Source: an uncultured Pedobacter sp.
Lineage (GTDB): Bacteria; Bacteroidota; Bacteroidia; Sphingobacteriales; Sphingobacteriaceae
NCBI RefSeq assembly: GCF_946479715.1
Contig: NZ_CAMLHF010000036.1
Span: forward strand, 1-32,883
Direction: 5' to 3'
Length of the DNA: 32,883 nt
Part shown: piece by piece, positions 16,411 to 24,700 of the stretch
Layout: every line of letters starts with the position of its first letter
Numbering within the stretch: position 1 is the stretch's first letter
Notes under the pieces: model-generated
Database searches by the model: none
Seen by the model: the letters and a program-made list of their open reading frames with translations, nothing else
Told to the model about the DNA's origin: nothing
Program-made: the position numbers and the translations under genes

Positions 16411-16903
16411 AGATTTAAAAAGTAGTGATGTGGTATTGAAAAGGCTTGTTCTGCGAAACCTGCCACTTTACTTCATCCCTAATGTTATTGCCAACACTAT
16501 TATCCCCTATTTTAGCTTTAAAAATCTCAATGCAGTTCATTTATTCGAAGGTGAGTATTGCATCGCAAGGTTTCTGCTGCCAATGGCATTGTTGCTTCCA
16601 TTTATAATCACTTTTGATATTTTAAAAAAAACAATAGCACTTTCTGAAGAGGGCAAAGCAGGATTTGTTCTGCCTGATAATTTTACTAAGAATAAATTTA
16701 TGTTTAAGATGGCAGGTATTAACGGTATAACTACCTCGTCTGTTATTTTGTTTTTTATGCTGCTTGTTCAACTTAGCATCCCCAAAGATTACAGTTTTAA
16801 CGGCAAATTGCTTTCTATCCTTTTAGGGGTCTTGGCTGGTACATTGTCGATAGTTTTTACCCTATGGCCCATTAAAAAAATTAGGGGGTTAAAATGTACT
16901 TAA
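16403..16903 (+). CDS. Small four-helix membrane protein of unknown function, last gene of the synthase operon
   Basis: I do not recognise this 166-residue protein. It has four likely membrane segments (about 20-39, 53-74, 107-126, 134-156) and a basic C-terminus (KKIRGLK). The start overlaps the second acyltransferase by 8 nt, so it is translated with the biosynthetic operon. That linkage suggests a role in moving the product or anchoring the enzymes at the membrane, but nothing in the sequence identifies a transporter family. No terminator is evident in the 72 nt that follow. Confidence 0.75.
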   Translation: MLKDLKSSDVVLKRLVLRNLPLYFIPNVIANTIIPYFSFKNLNAVHLFEGEYCIARFLLPMALLLPFIITFDILKKTIALSEEGKAGFVLPDNFTKNKFMFKMAGINGITTSSVILFFMLLVQLSIPKDYSFNGKLLSILLGVLAGTLSIVFTLWPIKKIRGLKCT

Positions 16904-16945
16904 TTTCTGGCTTGATAGTAACTATCTGGTGGCTAACAATCATTC

Positions 16946-16978
16946 TTTGTCAGAAATAAATTAAAAGCTGTATTTTTG
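16946..16978 (+). promoter_or_regulatory. Bacteroidota-type promoter for the radical SAM gene
   Basis: TTTG at 16946-16949 (-33 box) is followed after 21 nt by TATTTTTG at 16971-16978 (-7 box, TAnnTTTG). Transcription should start about 5-8 nt downstream, near 16984. The -7 box contains the TTG that would otherwise be taken as the translation start of the next gene. Confidence 0.6.
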
Positions 16979-17944
16979 CAAGAAAAAAAGCAATTGGGAA
17001 CTTTACTGGATCAGGGAATAAAAGGATATAAAAATTACGGAACACACCTTAAGGAGAAATACAATGGGCAACGTGTGTTTAAAGTAATAGTTGATGGTGG
17101 GTTTACTTGTCCTAACCGCGATGGCAGTAAAGGTTATGGAGGATGTACCTATTGTAATGTAGACTCTTTTACCCCTGAGCTTTCCAGAAAGCTGCCAACC
17201 ATACGCGAACAATTAGAGCAGGGTATGGAAAGAGGTAAGGGGTTTTATAAGGCCGATAAGTTTATTGTTTATTTTCAACCTAATACCAATACCTACGCCC
17301 CGGTACATTATTTAAAGATGATGTACGATGAAGCGCTATCTATAAATACAGAAGATGTTGTAGGTTTTTCTGTGGGTACACGACCTGATTGTATTGATGC
17401 AGAAAAGGTTGCTTTACTTGAAAGCTATGCCGATCGCTTTGATGTAGATTTGGAGATGGGCATGGAGTCTATTTACGACGAAACGCTTAATCAGATTAAT
17501 AGAGGATGTAGTCACGGAGAGTTTGTTGAGGCAGTTAAATTGCTTGAAAACAGTAAACTTGATCTATGTGTACACACTATCTTTGGCTTCCCTTGGGAAA
17601 CTGAAGAAATGATGCTGGGGTACATCCATGAGATTAACCGTTTTCCTCAAATCAAATTTGTAAAATTCCATCACCTTCACGTAGTTGAGGGGTCGATTAT
17701 GGGCGTGAAATATAAAAAGGAACCCTTTAAATTATTCTCACTAGAAGAATATACCGATCTGCTTTGTAAATTAATTCCATTACTGAGACCCGATATTGTT
17801 ATTCAAAGATTATTTGGGATATCAGATTGGGATTTGTTAATAGCACCTAATTGGGGGTTAAATAAATCTGCAATTCAAACTTATATTGATAAGGAAATTG
17901 AACGCAGAGGTGTAGTCCAAGGATCAGAATACTTAGCTAAATAG
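16976..17944 (+). CDS. Radical SAM protein, YhcC/TIGR01212 family
   Basis: This protein of about 322 residues resembles E. coli YhcC. The iron-sulfur motif has the family-specific wide spacing, C-x11-C-x2-C, in TCPNRDGSKGYGGCTYC (Cys45, Cys57, Cys60 from the TTG at 16976), followed by NVDSFTPE, FQPNTNTYAP and FHHLHVVEGS. Its reaction is not established to my knowledge. The start is uncertain: there is no in-frame ATG before the conserved region, and the TTG at 16976 lies inside the likely -7 box, so a start at the TTG at 16994 (LGTLLDQGIKGYKNYG) is more consistent with the promoter. It has its own promoter, separate from the synthase operon, and is followed 15 nt later by the hexosaminidase gene. 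Confidence 0.9.
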   Translation: MQEKKQLGTLLDQGIKGYKNYGTHLKEKYNGQRVFKVIVDGGFTCPNRDGSKGYGGCTYCNVDSFTPELSRKLPTIREQLEQGMERGKGFYKADKFIVYFQPNTNTYAPVHYLKMMYDEALSINTEDVVGFSVGTRPDCIDAEKVALLESYADRFDVDLEMGMESIYDETLNQINRGCSHGEFVEAVKLLENSKLDLCVHTIFGFPWETEEMMLGYIHEINRFPQIKFVKFHHLHVVEGSIMGVKYKKEPFKLFSLEEYTDLLCKLIPLLRPDIVIQRLFGISDWDLLIAPNWGLNKSAIQTYIDKEIERRGVVQGSEYLAK

Positions 17945-17959
17945 ATTACCAAACATTTT

Positions 17960-20263
17960 ATGAATAACTTTATTCCTTTGAAACTTAAGACCACCTTAGT
18001 TTTGTTTCTTTGTGTGCTTACAACATTTGCACAGCAAAAAGCTGCAGATTATGCTATTATACCTCAACCTGTGAAGCTCATTCCTGCTGCCGGTAATTTT
18101 CAGTGGACAACTGCTACAAAACTGGTTCTTGCTGAAAACTCGGAAAAGCTGGTGCCAGCTTTAAATGAATTAAAGGCTACTTTTACATTGCTTAAACAAG
18201 GAAAAACAGCGGAAAATACGGTTACTTTAGGCTTTGATCCTTCTATTGCAAATGAAGGTTATACATTGTCAGTAGAAAAAAATGCAATTGTAATTAAGGC
18301 TGCAACCGTACAAGGTGCCTTTTGGGCTGTAACCAGCCTGAAACAGTTGATGGGAACTGCGGTATTTCGTAGCAAACAGGTTTTAAGAAAGTCATTATTG
18401 AGCGCGATCATCATTCCTTGCGTAAAAATAGAAGATGCACCACGTTTTTCATGGAGAGGTATTCATTTGGATGTGTCTCGTCACTTCTTTGATCTTGCCT
18501 ATTTGCGAACAATGATAGATAGGATGTCTTATTACAAATTCAATAAGTTTCATTTGCATTTAACGGATGATCAGGGTTGGAGGATTGAAATCAAAAAATA
18601 TCCTGAACTAACATCGAAAGGTGCCTGGAGAGAGATGAATGGTCAGGACTCGAGTTGTATTGCACTTGCTAAAACAAATCCCGACTACGCTATTCCTGAA
18701 AAACACTTCAAAATGATTGATGGAAAAAAGATGTACGGTGGCTTTTACACTCAAGATGAGATGCGTGGGCTAATTGCTTATGCAGATTCGAAAGGAATAG
18801 AGATTATACCTGAGATTGATATGCCGGGTCATATGATGGCTGCAACTAACCTTATGCCATGGTTAACTTCTCATGGTAAAGGTGGACAAGCAAAGGACTT
18901 CTCGGAGCCATTATGCCCGTGTAAAGAAACAACTTTTGAATTTGCGGAGAATGTATTTACAGAGATTGTTGCATTATTCCCGAGCAAATACATTCATCTG
19001 GGTGCCGATGAAGTTGAAAAAAGCAGTTGGAAAAATGTGCCTGAATGTGAGGCGCTGATGAAGAAGGAAGGACTCAAAAGTGTGGATGAGCTACAAAGTT
19101 ATTTTGTGCGCAGAATGGAGCGTTTTTTTAACAGCAAGGGAAAAAAACTTATCGGCTGGGATGAAATTCTGGATGGAGGTGTATCACCAACAGCTACAAT
19201 GATGTATTGGAGAACCTGGGTGCCTACAGCACCTAAACACGCTGCGGAAAAAGGGAATGATGTGATCATGACTCCTGGTGAGTTTTGTTATTTTGATGCT
19301 CAACAAGACGCAGGTTCATTACAAAAGGTGTATTCTTTTGATCCATATAAATTTAACATCACAGAAAGTGAGAAGAAATTTATAATTGGGGTACAGGCTA
19401 ATATATGGACGGAATATATTCCTTCTGAGAGAAGGTTAGAATATATGGTGTTCCCAAGAATGTTGGCTATGGCTGAGGTAGCATGGTTTAAAGGGGGGGT
19501 AGACTGGAGTAATTTTGAAAAGCGTGTACAAAAGCACTTTTCATTGTTGGATGCTATGAATATAAATTATCGGCTTCCGGATCTGGATGGATTTACTACC
19601 CAGAGTGTATTTGTTGATAAGGGTAAGTTACATATAAATAAACCACTTGCAGGTTTAACAATAAGGTATACCACCGATGGTACCTTGCCTACGTTGCAGT
19701 CTAAAATTTTTAATGGGGATCTGACCATAACTAAGCCTGTTGAGTTTAAAGTTGCAGGATTCAGACCAAATGGTAACAGAGGTGATATCTATACGATTAA
19801 TTACGAACATCGGGATTATATGAAGCCTGTACAGCTAGCATCACCTGAAAAGGGACTTAAGTTTTCATATTATCCACGCTTCTATAAGACGGTAAATGCA
19901 ATTGATGAAAAAGACCTTGCTAGCGAAAGTATTACTGCAGCAATTGAAATTCCTGTAGCAAAAACAGCTGAAAGCTTTGCTACTCGTCATAAAGGTTATT
20001 TTTATGCCGAAGAAACGGGTATCTATTCTTTCGCATTGCGTTCAGATGATGGAAGTGTGCTAAAATTAGGCGATAAAGTATTTATTGATAGTGATGGAAT
20101 GCATACGTCTATTGAAAAATCTGCCGAAATAGCTCTCGAAAAAGGATACCATCCATTCGAACTTATGTTTTTGGAAGGTGGTGGAGGTTACACTCTTAAG
20201 TTACAATATAAAGCGCCTTCTGGTAAGCTTAAAGATGTTGATGCGTCTGTTTTCTTTCATTAA
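17960..20263 (+). CDS. Secreted GH20 beta-N-acetylhexosaminidase with C-terminal PA14 domain
   Basis: This enzyme hydrolyses terminal beta-linked N-acetylglucosamine or N-acetylgalactosamine from glycans or chitin oligomers. The 767-residue protein has a signal peptide (about 1-24, ending TTFA before QQ), a GH20b N-terminal domain (about 30-150), the catalytic barrel (about 160-510) with the Asp-Glu pair in HLGADEVE (Asp350, Glu351), a chitobiase-type C-terminal beta domain (about 550-610; IRYTTDGTLPT), and a PA14 carbohydrate-binding domain (about 630-767; DDGSVLKLGDKVFIDSDG). It is exported to periplasm or surface; no lipobox cysteine is visible at the cleavage site. It lies 15 nt after the radical SAM gene and may be co-transcribed with it; a hairpin follows its stop. 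Confidence 0.94.
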   Translation: MNNFIPLKLKTTLVLFLCVLTTFAQQKAADYAIIPQPVKLIPAAGNFQWTTATKLVLAENSEKLVPALNELKATFTLLKQGKTAENTVTLGFDPSIANEGYTLSVEKNAIVIKAATVQGAFWAVTSLKQLMGTAVFRSKQVLRKSLLSAIIIPCVKIEDAPRFSWRGIHLDVSRHFFDLAYLRTMIDRMSYYKFNKFHLHLTDDQGWRIEIKKYPELTSKGAWREMNGQDSSCIALAKTNPDYAIPEKHFKMIDGKKMYGGFYTQDEMRGLIAYADSKGIEIIPEIDMPGHMMAATNLMPWLTSHGKGGQAKDFSEPLCPCKETTFEFAENVFTEIVALFPSKYIHLGADEVEKSSWKNVPECEALMKKEGLKSVDELQSYFVRRMERFFNSKGKKLIGWDEILDGGVSPTATMMYWRTWVPTAPKHAAEKGNDVIMTPGEFCYFDAQQDAGSLQKVYSFDPYKFNITESEKKFIIGVQANIWTEYIPSERRLEYMVFPRMLAMAEVAWFKGGVDWSNFEKRVQKHFSLLDAMNINYRLPDLDGFTTQSVFVDKGKLHINKPLAGLTIRYTTDGTLPTLQSKIFNGDLTITKPVEFKVAGFRPNGNRGDIYTINYEHRDYMKPVQLASPEKGLKFSYYPRFYKTVNAIDEKDLASESITAAIEIPVAKTAESFATRHKGYFYAEETGIYSFALRSDDGSVLKLGDKVFIDSDGMHTSIEKSAEIALEKGYHPFELMFLEGGGGYTLKLQYKAPSGKLKDVDASVFFH

Positions 20264-20808
20264 TGTATAGTTTCTTATCCGGAGGTTGTCTCTAAATCTC
20301 CGGATAAGCTTTGAATGGCTCTCCTTCTGAGTAATTTCCTTGAAAAATCTTATTGGCAATCCAAAAAATGTCTAATACTGGAATTTGGCCCCATTAAATT
20401 CATTGGCTAGACTATAAATTCCCTTTTTTTCTTTTATAAATTCATAATTCTGCTTAAAAATAAAGCGGTATGATCTCGCAATTCGTTTAAAAGTGCGCTG
20501 AATCCGTTTAAATTTCTTTTTTTATCCTGTTTTGCTCTGTTTTTTGCAATTTTCTTCTTAATTCTTGTTTTTTGCTAATTTTTATGTTTTTGTTAAAAAA
20601 TAAAGGTGTTTTTGTGTTGAATGTGAGAAATATTTAAAAATTTGATAGTGATTTTATTAAATTTTAATGTTTTTGGGTCTATTTTTTGAATATTTTGTTG
20701 TTTTGTGTTGTTTTTGTTTGATTAAAAATATGAATAATTGAAAATTTTGTCTAGTTTTATCAAAAAATCAGATAAAGTATAATTATAAACTAGTAAAATC
20801 TAACATTT
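20264..20808. other. AT-rich intergenic region upstream of amt
   Basis: This is a 545-bp gap. After the hairpin at 20274-20308 there is no ORF I would call. From about 20500 to 20760 the plus strand is very rich in T with scattered G and almost no C (many T5-T8 tracts), then becomes A-rich towards the amt start. No exact TAnnTTTG box and no sigma-54 TGGC-N-TTGC pattern was found. It probably holds the amt promoter and a long leader. Confidence 0.6.
20274..20308 (+). terminator. Hairpin after the hexosaminidase gene
   Basis: A perfect 11-bp stem (CTTATCCGGAG at 20274-20284 with CTCCGGATAAG at 20298-20308) and a 13-nt loop lie 11 nt after the stop. No T-run follows the stem directly, so it may protect the mRNA 3' end as much as terminate transcription. 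Confidence 0.6.
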
Positions 20809-22176
20809 ATGGCAAAAGTTTTATTTAAACAGTGGGGCCCATTTGCAGTTTTATTGATAATTGCAATTTTGGCTCTTTTTATTCCCTTACTTCCTAACTT
20901 TGACGAGGGAAAATACAGTGCGCCTGATATTGCATTTGTATTAATTGCTTCAGCTCTTGTATTTTTGATGACTCCAGGACTTGCATTTTTCTATGGCGGT
21001 ATGGTTCATCGTAAAAATGTTCTATCTACCATGATTAAAAGTGTGGTGGCCGCAGGTGTAATTACCGTGCTTTGGATTGTTGTAGGCTTTAGTCTTGCTT
21101 TCGGAGAAACAATCGGTGGATTTATAGGTAATCCAACTACCTTCTTGTTCTTCCAGGGTGTAAATTCTGGTCCGGCATGGGGAACTATTCCACTTTCATT
21201 GTTCGCGGTGTTCCAATTGATGTTTGCTATCATTACTCCAGGTTTAGTTGTTGGAGCGGTTGCAGAACGTATTCGTTTTACCTCTTACATTTTGTTTATT
21301 GTATTGTTTGCCCTATTTGTTTATTCTCCTTTAGCACACTGGACTTGGTCTCCTGATGGATTCCTTTTAAAAATGGGTGTACTTGATTTTGCAGGTGGTA
21401 CCGTTGTACACATCTCTGCTGGTATGGCTGCTTTGGCGGGTGCCTTAGTTTTAAAACGCAGGAAATCTCATATTGAGCATCAGGAAGTTCCACCGGCTAA
21501 TATCCCTTATGTACTAATTGGTACTGGCTTACTTTGGTTCGGTTGGTTTGGCTTTAATGCAGGTTCTGCTTTGGGTGCTAATGCTTTAGCAGTTTCGGCC
21601 TTCTTAACCACTAATACTGCTGCTGGTGCTGCTGGTTTAGCCTGGATGTTCTTTGATGTAGCAAGAGGAAAAAAACCTTCTGTTTTAGGCTTCTGTATAG
21701 GTGCTGTAGTAGGCTTGGTTGCCATTACTCCAGGTGCAGGTTTCGTAAGTATTCCTTCAAGTATCTTTATTGGTGTAATTGCTGCGGTTATTTCAAACCT
21801 TGTTGTTTCATGGAAACAAAAAACTAGTTTAGATGATACATTAGATGTGTTCCCTTGCCATGGTGTAGGTGGTATTGTTGGTATGCTATTGACTGGTGTA
21901 TTTGCTACTAAAACTGTTAACAGTGCTGGTGCAGACGGCTTGTTTTATGGAAATCCTGAGTTCTTCTTTACTCAGCTTAAAGGGGCAGTAATTGTAATCA
22001 TATTCAGTTTCGTAGTTTCTTTCATCATCTTTAAACTAATCAATGTAGTTCAACCAATCCGTGTTACTTCAGAAGAAGAAGAAGAAGGATTAGATGCTTC
22101 TCAACATAACGAGAAATATTCTCAAGGTACTTTGATTGTTGCTTCAACTGGAGCAGAAATAGAAAATACATTTTAA
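20809..22176 (+). CDS. amt: Ammonium transporter (Amt/AmtB family)
   Basis: This 455-residue inner-membrane channel imports ammonium/ammonia. About eleven hydrophobic helices are visible, with no cleavable signal peptide. The twin-histidine pore pair is present: His201 in VVHISAG and His351 in DVFPCHGVGG. The start of the fold (FLMTPGLAFFYGGMV) is typical. The cytoplasmic tail is acidic, with an EEEEEG run near residue 425. No glnK/glnB gene is next to it in this window, unlike many bacteria. A porin-like gene begins 46 nt downstream and is probably co-transcribed, suggesting linked uptake across both membranes. Confidence 0.96.
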   Translation: MAKVLFKQWGPFAVLLIIAILALFIPLLPNFDEGKYSAPDIAFVLIASALVFLMTPGLAFFYGGMVHRKNVLSTMIKSVVAAGVITVLWIVVGFSLAFGETIGGFIGNPTTFLFFQGVNSGPAWGTIPLSLFAVFQLMFAIITPGLVVGAVAERIRFTSYILFIVLFALFVYSPLAHWTWSPDGFLLKMGVLDFAGGTVVHISAGMAALAGALVLKRRKSHIEHQEVPPANIPYVLIGTGLLWFGWFGFNAGSALGANALAVSAFLTTNTAAGAAGLAWMFFDVARGKKPSVLGFCIGAVVGLVAITPGAGFVSIPSSIFIGVIAAVISNLVVSWKQKTSLDDTLDVFPCHGVGGIVGMLLTGVFATKTVNSAGADGLFYGNPEFFFTQLKGAVIVIIFSFVVSFIIFKLINVVQPIRVTSEEEEEGLDASQHNEKYSQGTLIVASTGAEIENTF

Positions 22177-22222
22177 TAACCGACCACAAACTATCTGAAT
22201 TATCAACCTCAAACCGAAAATT

Positions 22223-23251
22223 ATGAAATTAAAATCAATACTAACCATAGCACTATTATCTGTTGTTTCGGCTACCTACGCTCAGGAAGCCGCTGAAGCT
22301 CCTTTGCAAATTTCGGGTTCAGTTGATACGTATTTTAAATATGATTTTGCGAAAGCTCCAAATATTAAAACCTATTTTGCTTCAGAGCAAAACTCGGTTT
22401 CTATTGGAATGATCGATTTGGCTTTAAAGAAAACTACCGGTAAAGCTTCATTTGTTGGAGAATTATCTTTTGGACCAAGAGGACAGTATCAGTCTATTCC
22501 AAATGGACCTGATGATAACTCTTTCCATATCCAGAACTTATACGTTAACTATGCTTTTACTGATAAATTTAGTATGACAGCAGGTTACATGGGTACATTT
22601 ATCGGTTATGAGGTAATATCGCCTGTAGCTAACTTCAACTATTCTACCTCTTACCTTTTTGGTGCCGGCCCTTTTCAAAATGCGGGTATCAAAGGAACTT
22701 ATGCTTTTTCTGAAAAAGCTAGTTTAATGGTTGGTTTGTTCAATGATTGGAATGTCTATCAGGATCTTAATGGAGTATCTCATATAGGTGCCCAATTAAT
22801 GGTAGCTCCTGTTGAAGGCTGGTCTGCGTACCTGAACTTCTTGTCTGGTTATTCAGCTGGTGCCGGAGGTACAGGAACTATTTTTGATTTAACAACTGCT
22901 TATCAGGTAACTGATAAATTCAAGTTAGGTTTAAACGCTGCTGATTACTCGGTTTCTAATGACAATGGTGGTTATACAGGTGTTGCATTGTATCCACAAT
23001 ACGCATTCACCCCTGCTGTTTCATTGGGTTTAAGAGGTGAGTATTTTAATTACAAGGGTATAGGTGAGCTTCCTGATGCAAGTGTAGCGGCCATTACTTT
23101 ATCTGGTAATATTAAAGCAGGTGGATTAACCTTTATTCCTGAAGTACGTTTCGATAGTGATAAAGATTATTCTCAGGAATTTGTTAAAAAGAGCGGTGCT
23201 CTGGCTAAATCAGCCTCGCAATTCTCTCTGGCTGCTGTTTACGCATTCTAG
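22223..23251 (+). CDS. Porin-like outer-membrane beta-barrel protein (BBP2-like)
   Basis: This 342-residue protein has a signal peptide (cleavage after about TYAQ, residue 20) and many amphipathic beta-strands. It ends in a C-terminal Phe (VYAF), the usual outer-membrane insertion signal. Strand patterns such as LYVNYAFTDKFSMTAGYMGTFIGYE resemble the BBP2 (beta-barrel porin-2) family of Bacteroidota. It lies 46 nt after amt and before a strong terminator, so the two form a transcription unit. By context it may let ammonium or small nitrogen compounds cross the outer membrane; this is inference. Confidence 0.85.
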   Translation: MKLKSILTIALLSVVSATYAQEAAEAPLQISGSVDTYFKYDFAKAPNIKTYFASEQNSVSIGMIDLALKKTTGKASFVGELSFGPRGQYQSIPNGPDDNSFHIQNLYVNYAFTDKFSMTAGYMGTFIGYEVISPVANFNYSTSYLFGAGPFQNAGIKGTYAFSEKASLMVGLFNDWNVYQDLNGVSHIGAQLMVAPVEGWSAYLNFLSGYSAGAGGTGTIFDLTTAYQVTDKFKLGLNAADYSVSNDNGGYTGVALYPQYAFTPAVSLGLRGEYFNYKGIGELPDASVAAITLSGNIKAGGLTFIPEVRFDSDKDYSQEFVKKSGALAKSASQFSLAAVYAF

Positions 23252-23282
23252 GGATTTGTACAAAATATTTTTTAATTTTAAG

Positions 23283-23312
23283 CCGCCAGAATATTACTTC
23301 TGGCGGTTTTTT
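23283..23312 (+). terminator. Rho-independent terminator of the amt-porin unit
   Basis: CCGCCAGAA (23283-23291) pairs perfectly with TTCTGGCGG (23298-23306) around a 6-nt loop, and six T follow. A preceding AAG can extend the stem into the T run. Confidence 0.88.
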
Positions 23313-23348
23313 ATTCTGTTTTCTAAGCTTTAAATCAATTATTTACCG

Positions 23349-23933
23349 ATGAAAAAAATAATGTTTGTTCTACCCCTATTAGTATTTAGTCTTGGCGCAT
23401 TCTCTCAAACAAATGCATTGCCTATGGATGAGCGTGGCAAGTATACTTTTTTAGAGGTTGCAGAACTCCCTCTTGTTAAAAAAGAGGTGATGTCTGCTAA
23501 TGCAAAACGCTTTTTCAAAGGCTATTCAAAAGCAATTAAACTGAGCTCTTCAGATGGAGATACTGCTTTTTATGGAAAAGGAAAAATGGTTTTAAATAAA
23601 AGCCTTGTAGGAGTAGGCCATCCTACAGGTGAGGCTAAATATAATATTTCCTTAGAGCTGCGTAACGGTAAATATAGATTAATACTTACTGATTTTATGC
23701 TAACCCCGTATGAACGCGATCGCTATGGTAATTTTGTTCCGGTGGCTGTTAGTACAGCGCTTGAAAAGTCTCCAGGCAAATTAAATAATGCTGAATGGGA
23801 AAAGAATGTATCATCTATTGCCGGAGAATCTAGAAAAATTGCAGATAAGCTAAAAGCTATGATGAGTAATACCGTTAAAGACCCAAAGCCTGAAGCAAAG
23901 AAGCCTGCTGCCGTTTCCACAACAAAGTGGTAA
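23349..23933 (+). CDS. Secreted DUF4468-type protein
   Basis: This 194-residue protein has a signal peptide (about 1-20, cleaving after AFSQ). The mature N-terminus (LPMDERGKYTFLEVAE) and the strand RLILTDFMLTPY match the DUF4468 pattern, a domain common in secreted Bacteroidota proteins. The C-terminal 25 residues are Lys/Pro/Ala-rich and look disordered. It starts 36 nt after the terminator of the amt unit, so it is probably transcribed alone. The function is unknown. Confidence 0.78.
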   Translation: MKKIMFVLPLLVFSLGAFSQTNALPMDERGKYTFLEVAELPLVKKEVMSANAKRFFKGYSKAIKLSSSDGDTAFYGKGKMVLNKSLVGVGHPTGEAKYNISLELRNGKYRLILTDFMLTPYERDRYGNFVPVAVSTALEKSPGKLNNAEWEKNVSSIAGESRKIADKLKAMMSNTVKDPKPEAKKPAAVSTTKW

Positions 23934-23961
23934 CAGTTAAAGAGACTTTGAAACGACTTAC

Positions 23962-24435
23962 TTAATGCACCATTTTATCAGCACAGGTAGAGCTGGCAAA
24001 AGCTTCCGGCTTTGCTTTAAAAATAAAGCCCATGCTTAGAATATAACCCATGGCTTCATTTAAGGCCTTGTTTGATTTAAACATTGGGTTAGTATTAATA
24101 TCTGCATGAACCTCCAGATCTACATCGTACAAATCTAAAAGATCGCAAATTGAGTATGCGGTTTCAATAGATTTTTGAACCTCAATAAGCATTCTTTCCT
24201 TTATGCTCATTCGCTGAGGTGTTTTCTCCTGATGGATGTACATAAAACCACCGTGGTGCTCTCTTAATAGGACTATTACAGTCGCAAAATCAGTTAAAGC
24301 TCCTTTGACCTGTGAATCTGTGCCTATACAAACTTTAAGGTGGTAGCCTTTTTCAGTTTCTCTGATAATAGCTTTTTCTACTTCTTCTAAGATGGGTGCG
24401 TGGATTACCTCACCACTAAATTTTTTCCAGATCAT
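23962..24435 (-). CDS. RNase H-like YkuK/DUF458 family protein
   Basis: This 157-residue cytoplasmic protein matches the YkuK (DUF458) family, predicted to have an RNase H-like fold. Visible marks are an early Asp in CIGTDSQVKG, an Asp in VHADINTNP, and the ending GYILSMGFIFKAKPEAFASS. These carry the spaced acidic residues expected of the fold, but nuclease activity is not shown. It is transcribed towards the DUF4468 gene; the two stops are 28 nt apart and no clear terminator hairpin lies between them. Confidence 0.85.
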   Translation of the reverse strand: MIWKKFSGEVIHAPILEEVEKAIIRETEKGYHLKVCIGTDSQVKGALTDFATVIVLLREHHGGFMYIHQEKTPQRMSIKERMLIEVQKSIETAYSICDLLDLYDVDLEVHADINTNPMFKSNKALNEAMGYILSMGFIFKAKPEAFASSTCADKMVH

Positions 24436-24572
24436 ACGCTAATTGGTGTTATTATAAACAACCCGTATTCAGGTTTCCTAAAAATAAGAGGATTAAATTA
24501 AAATGAAGTTAATTCTTTATTGTTTAATTGCTAACAATTCGCTAGTTGTCAACAGTTTAGTGTGTTGTTTTG

Positions 24573-24604
24573 TTGCAGATTTTGACATCTTTAATATATG
24601 TTTG
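24573..24604 (+). promoter_or_regulatory. Candidate Bacteroidota promoter upstream of the small ORF and helicase
   Basis: TTG at 24573-24575 (preceded by TTTG at 24569-24572) and TATGTTTG at 24597-24604 fit the -33/-7 pattern with a 21-nt gap. Transcription would start near 24610, about 90 nt before the small ORF at 24701. Confidence 0.4.
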
Positions 24605-24700
24605 TTATACTATTGTAAATAGAATATTCGTTAAAACAAAACAGCGCTAAATAAGATTATATAAATGTACCAATAATAAATTAATCAGATTAAAATCATT

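Noticed and set aside
1..16903. Conventional EPA/DHA (pfaABCDE) cluster, aryl polyene or flexirubin cluster
   Set aside because: There is no separate pfaB/pfaD or multi-DH pfaC, and no ammonia-lyase, aryl-loading or discrete type II KS/CLF genes; glycosyl- and acyltransferases dominate the second half.
16903..16957. Terminator after the synthase operon
   Set aside because: Only a 7-bp pairing across a loop of 41 nt and a 6-bp hairpin with a 1-nt loop are present, neither followed by a T run.
20700..20808. Sigma-54 promoter for amt
   Set aside because: No GG and GC pair with the required spacing was found in the A/T-rich sequence.
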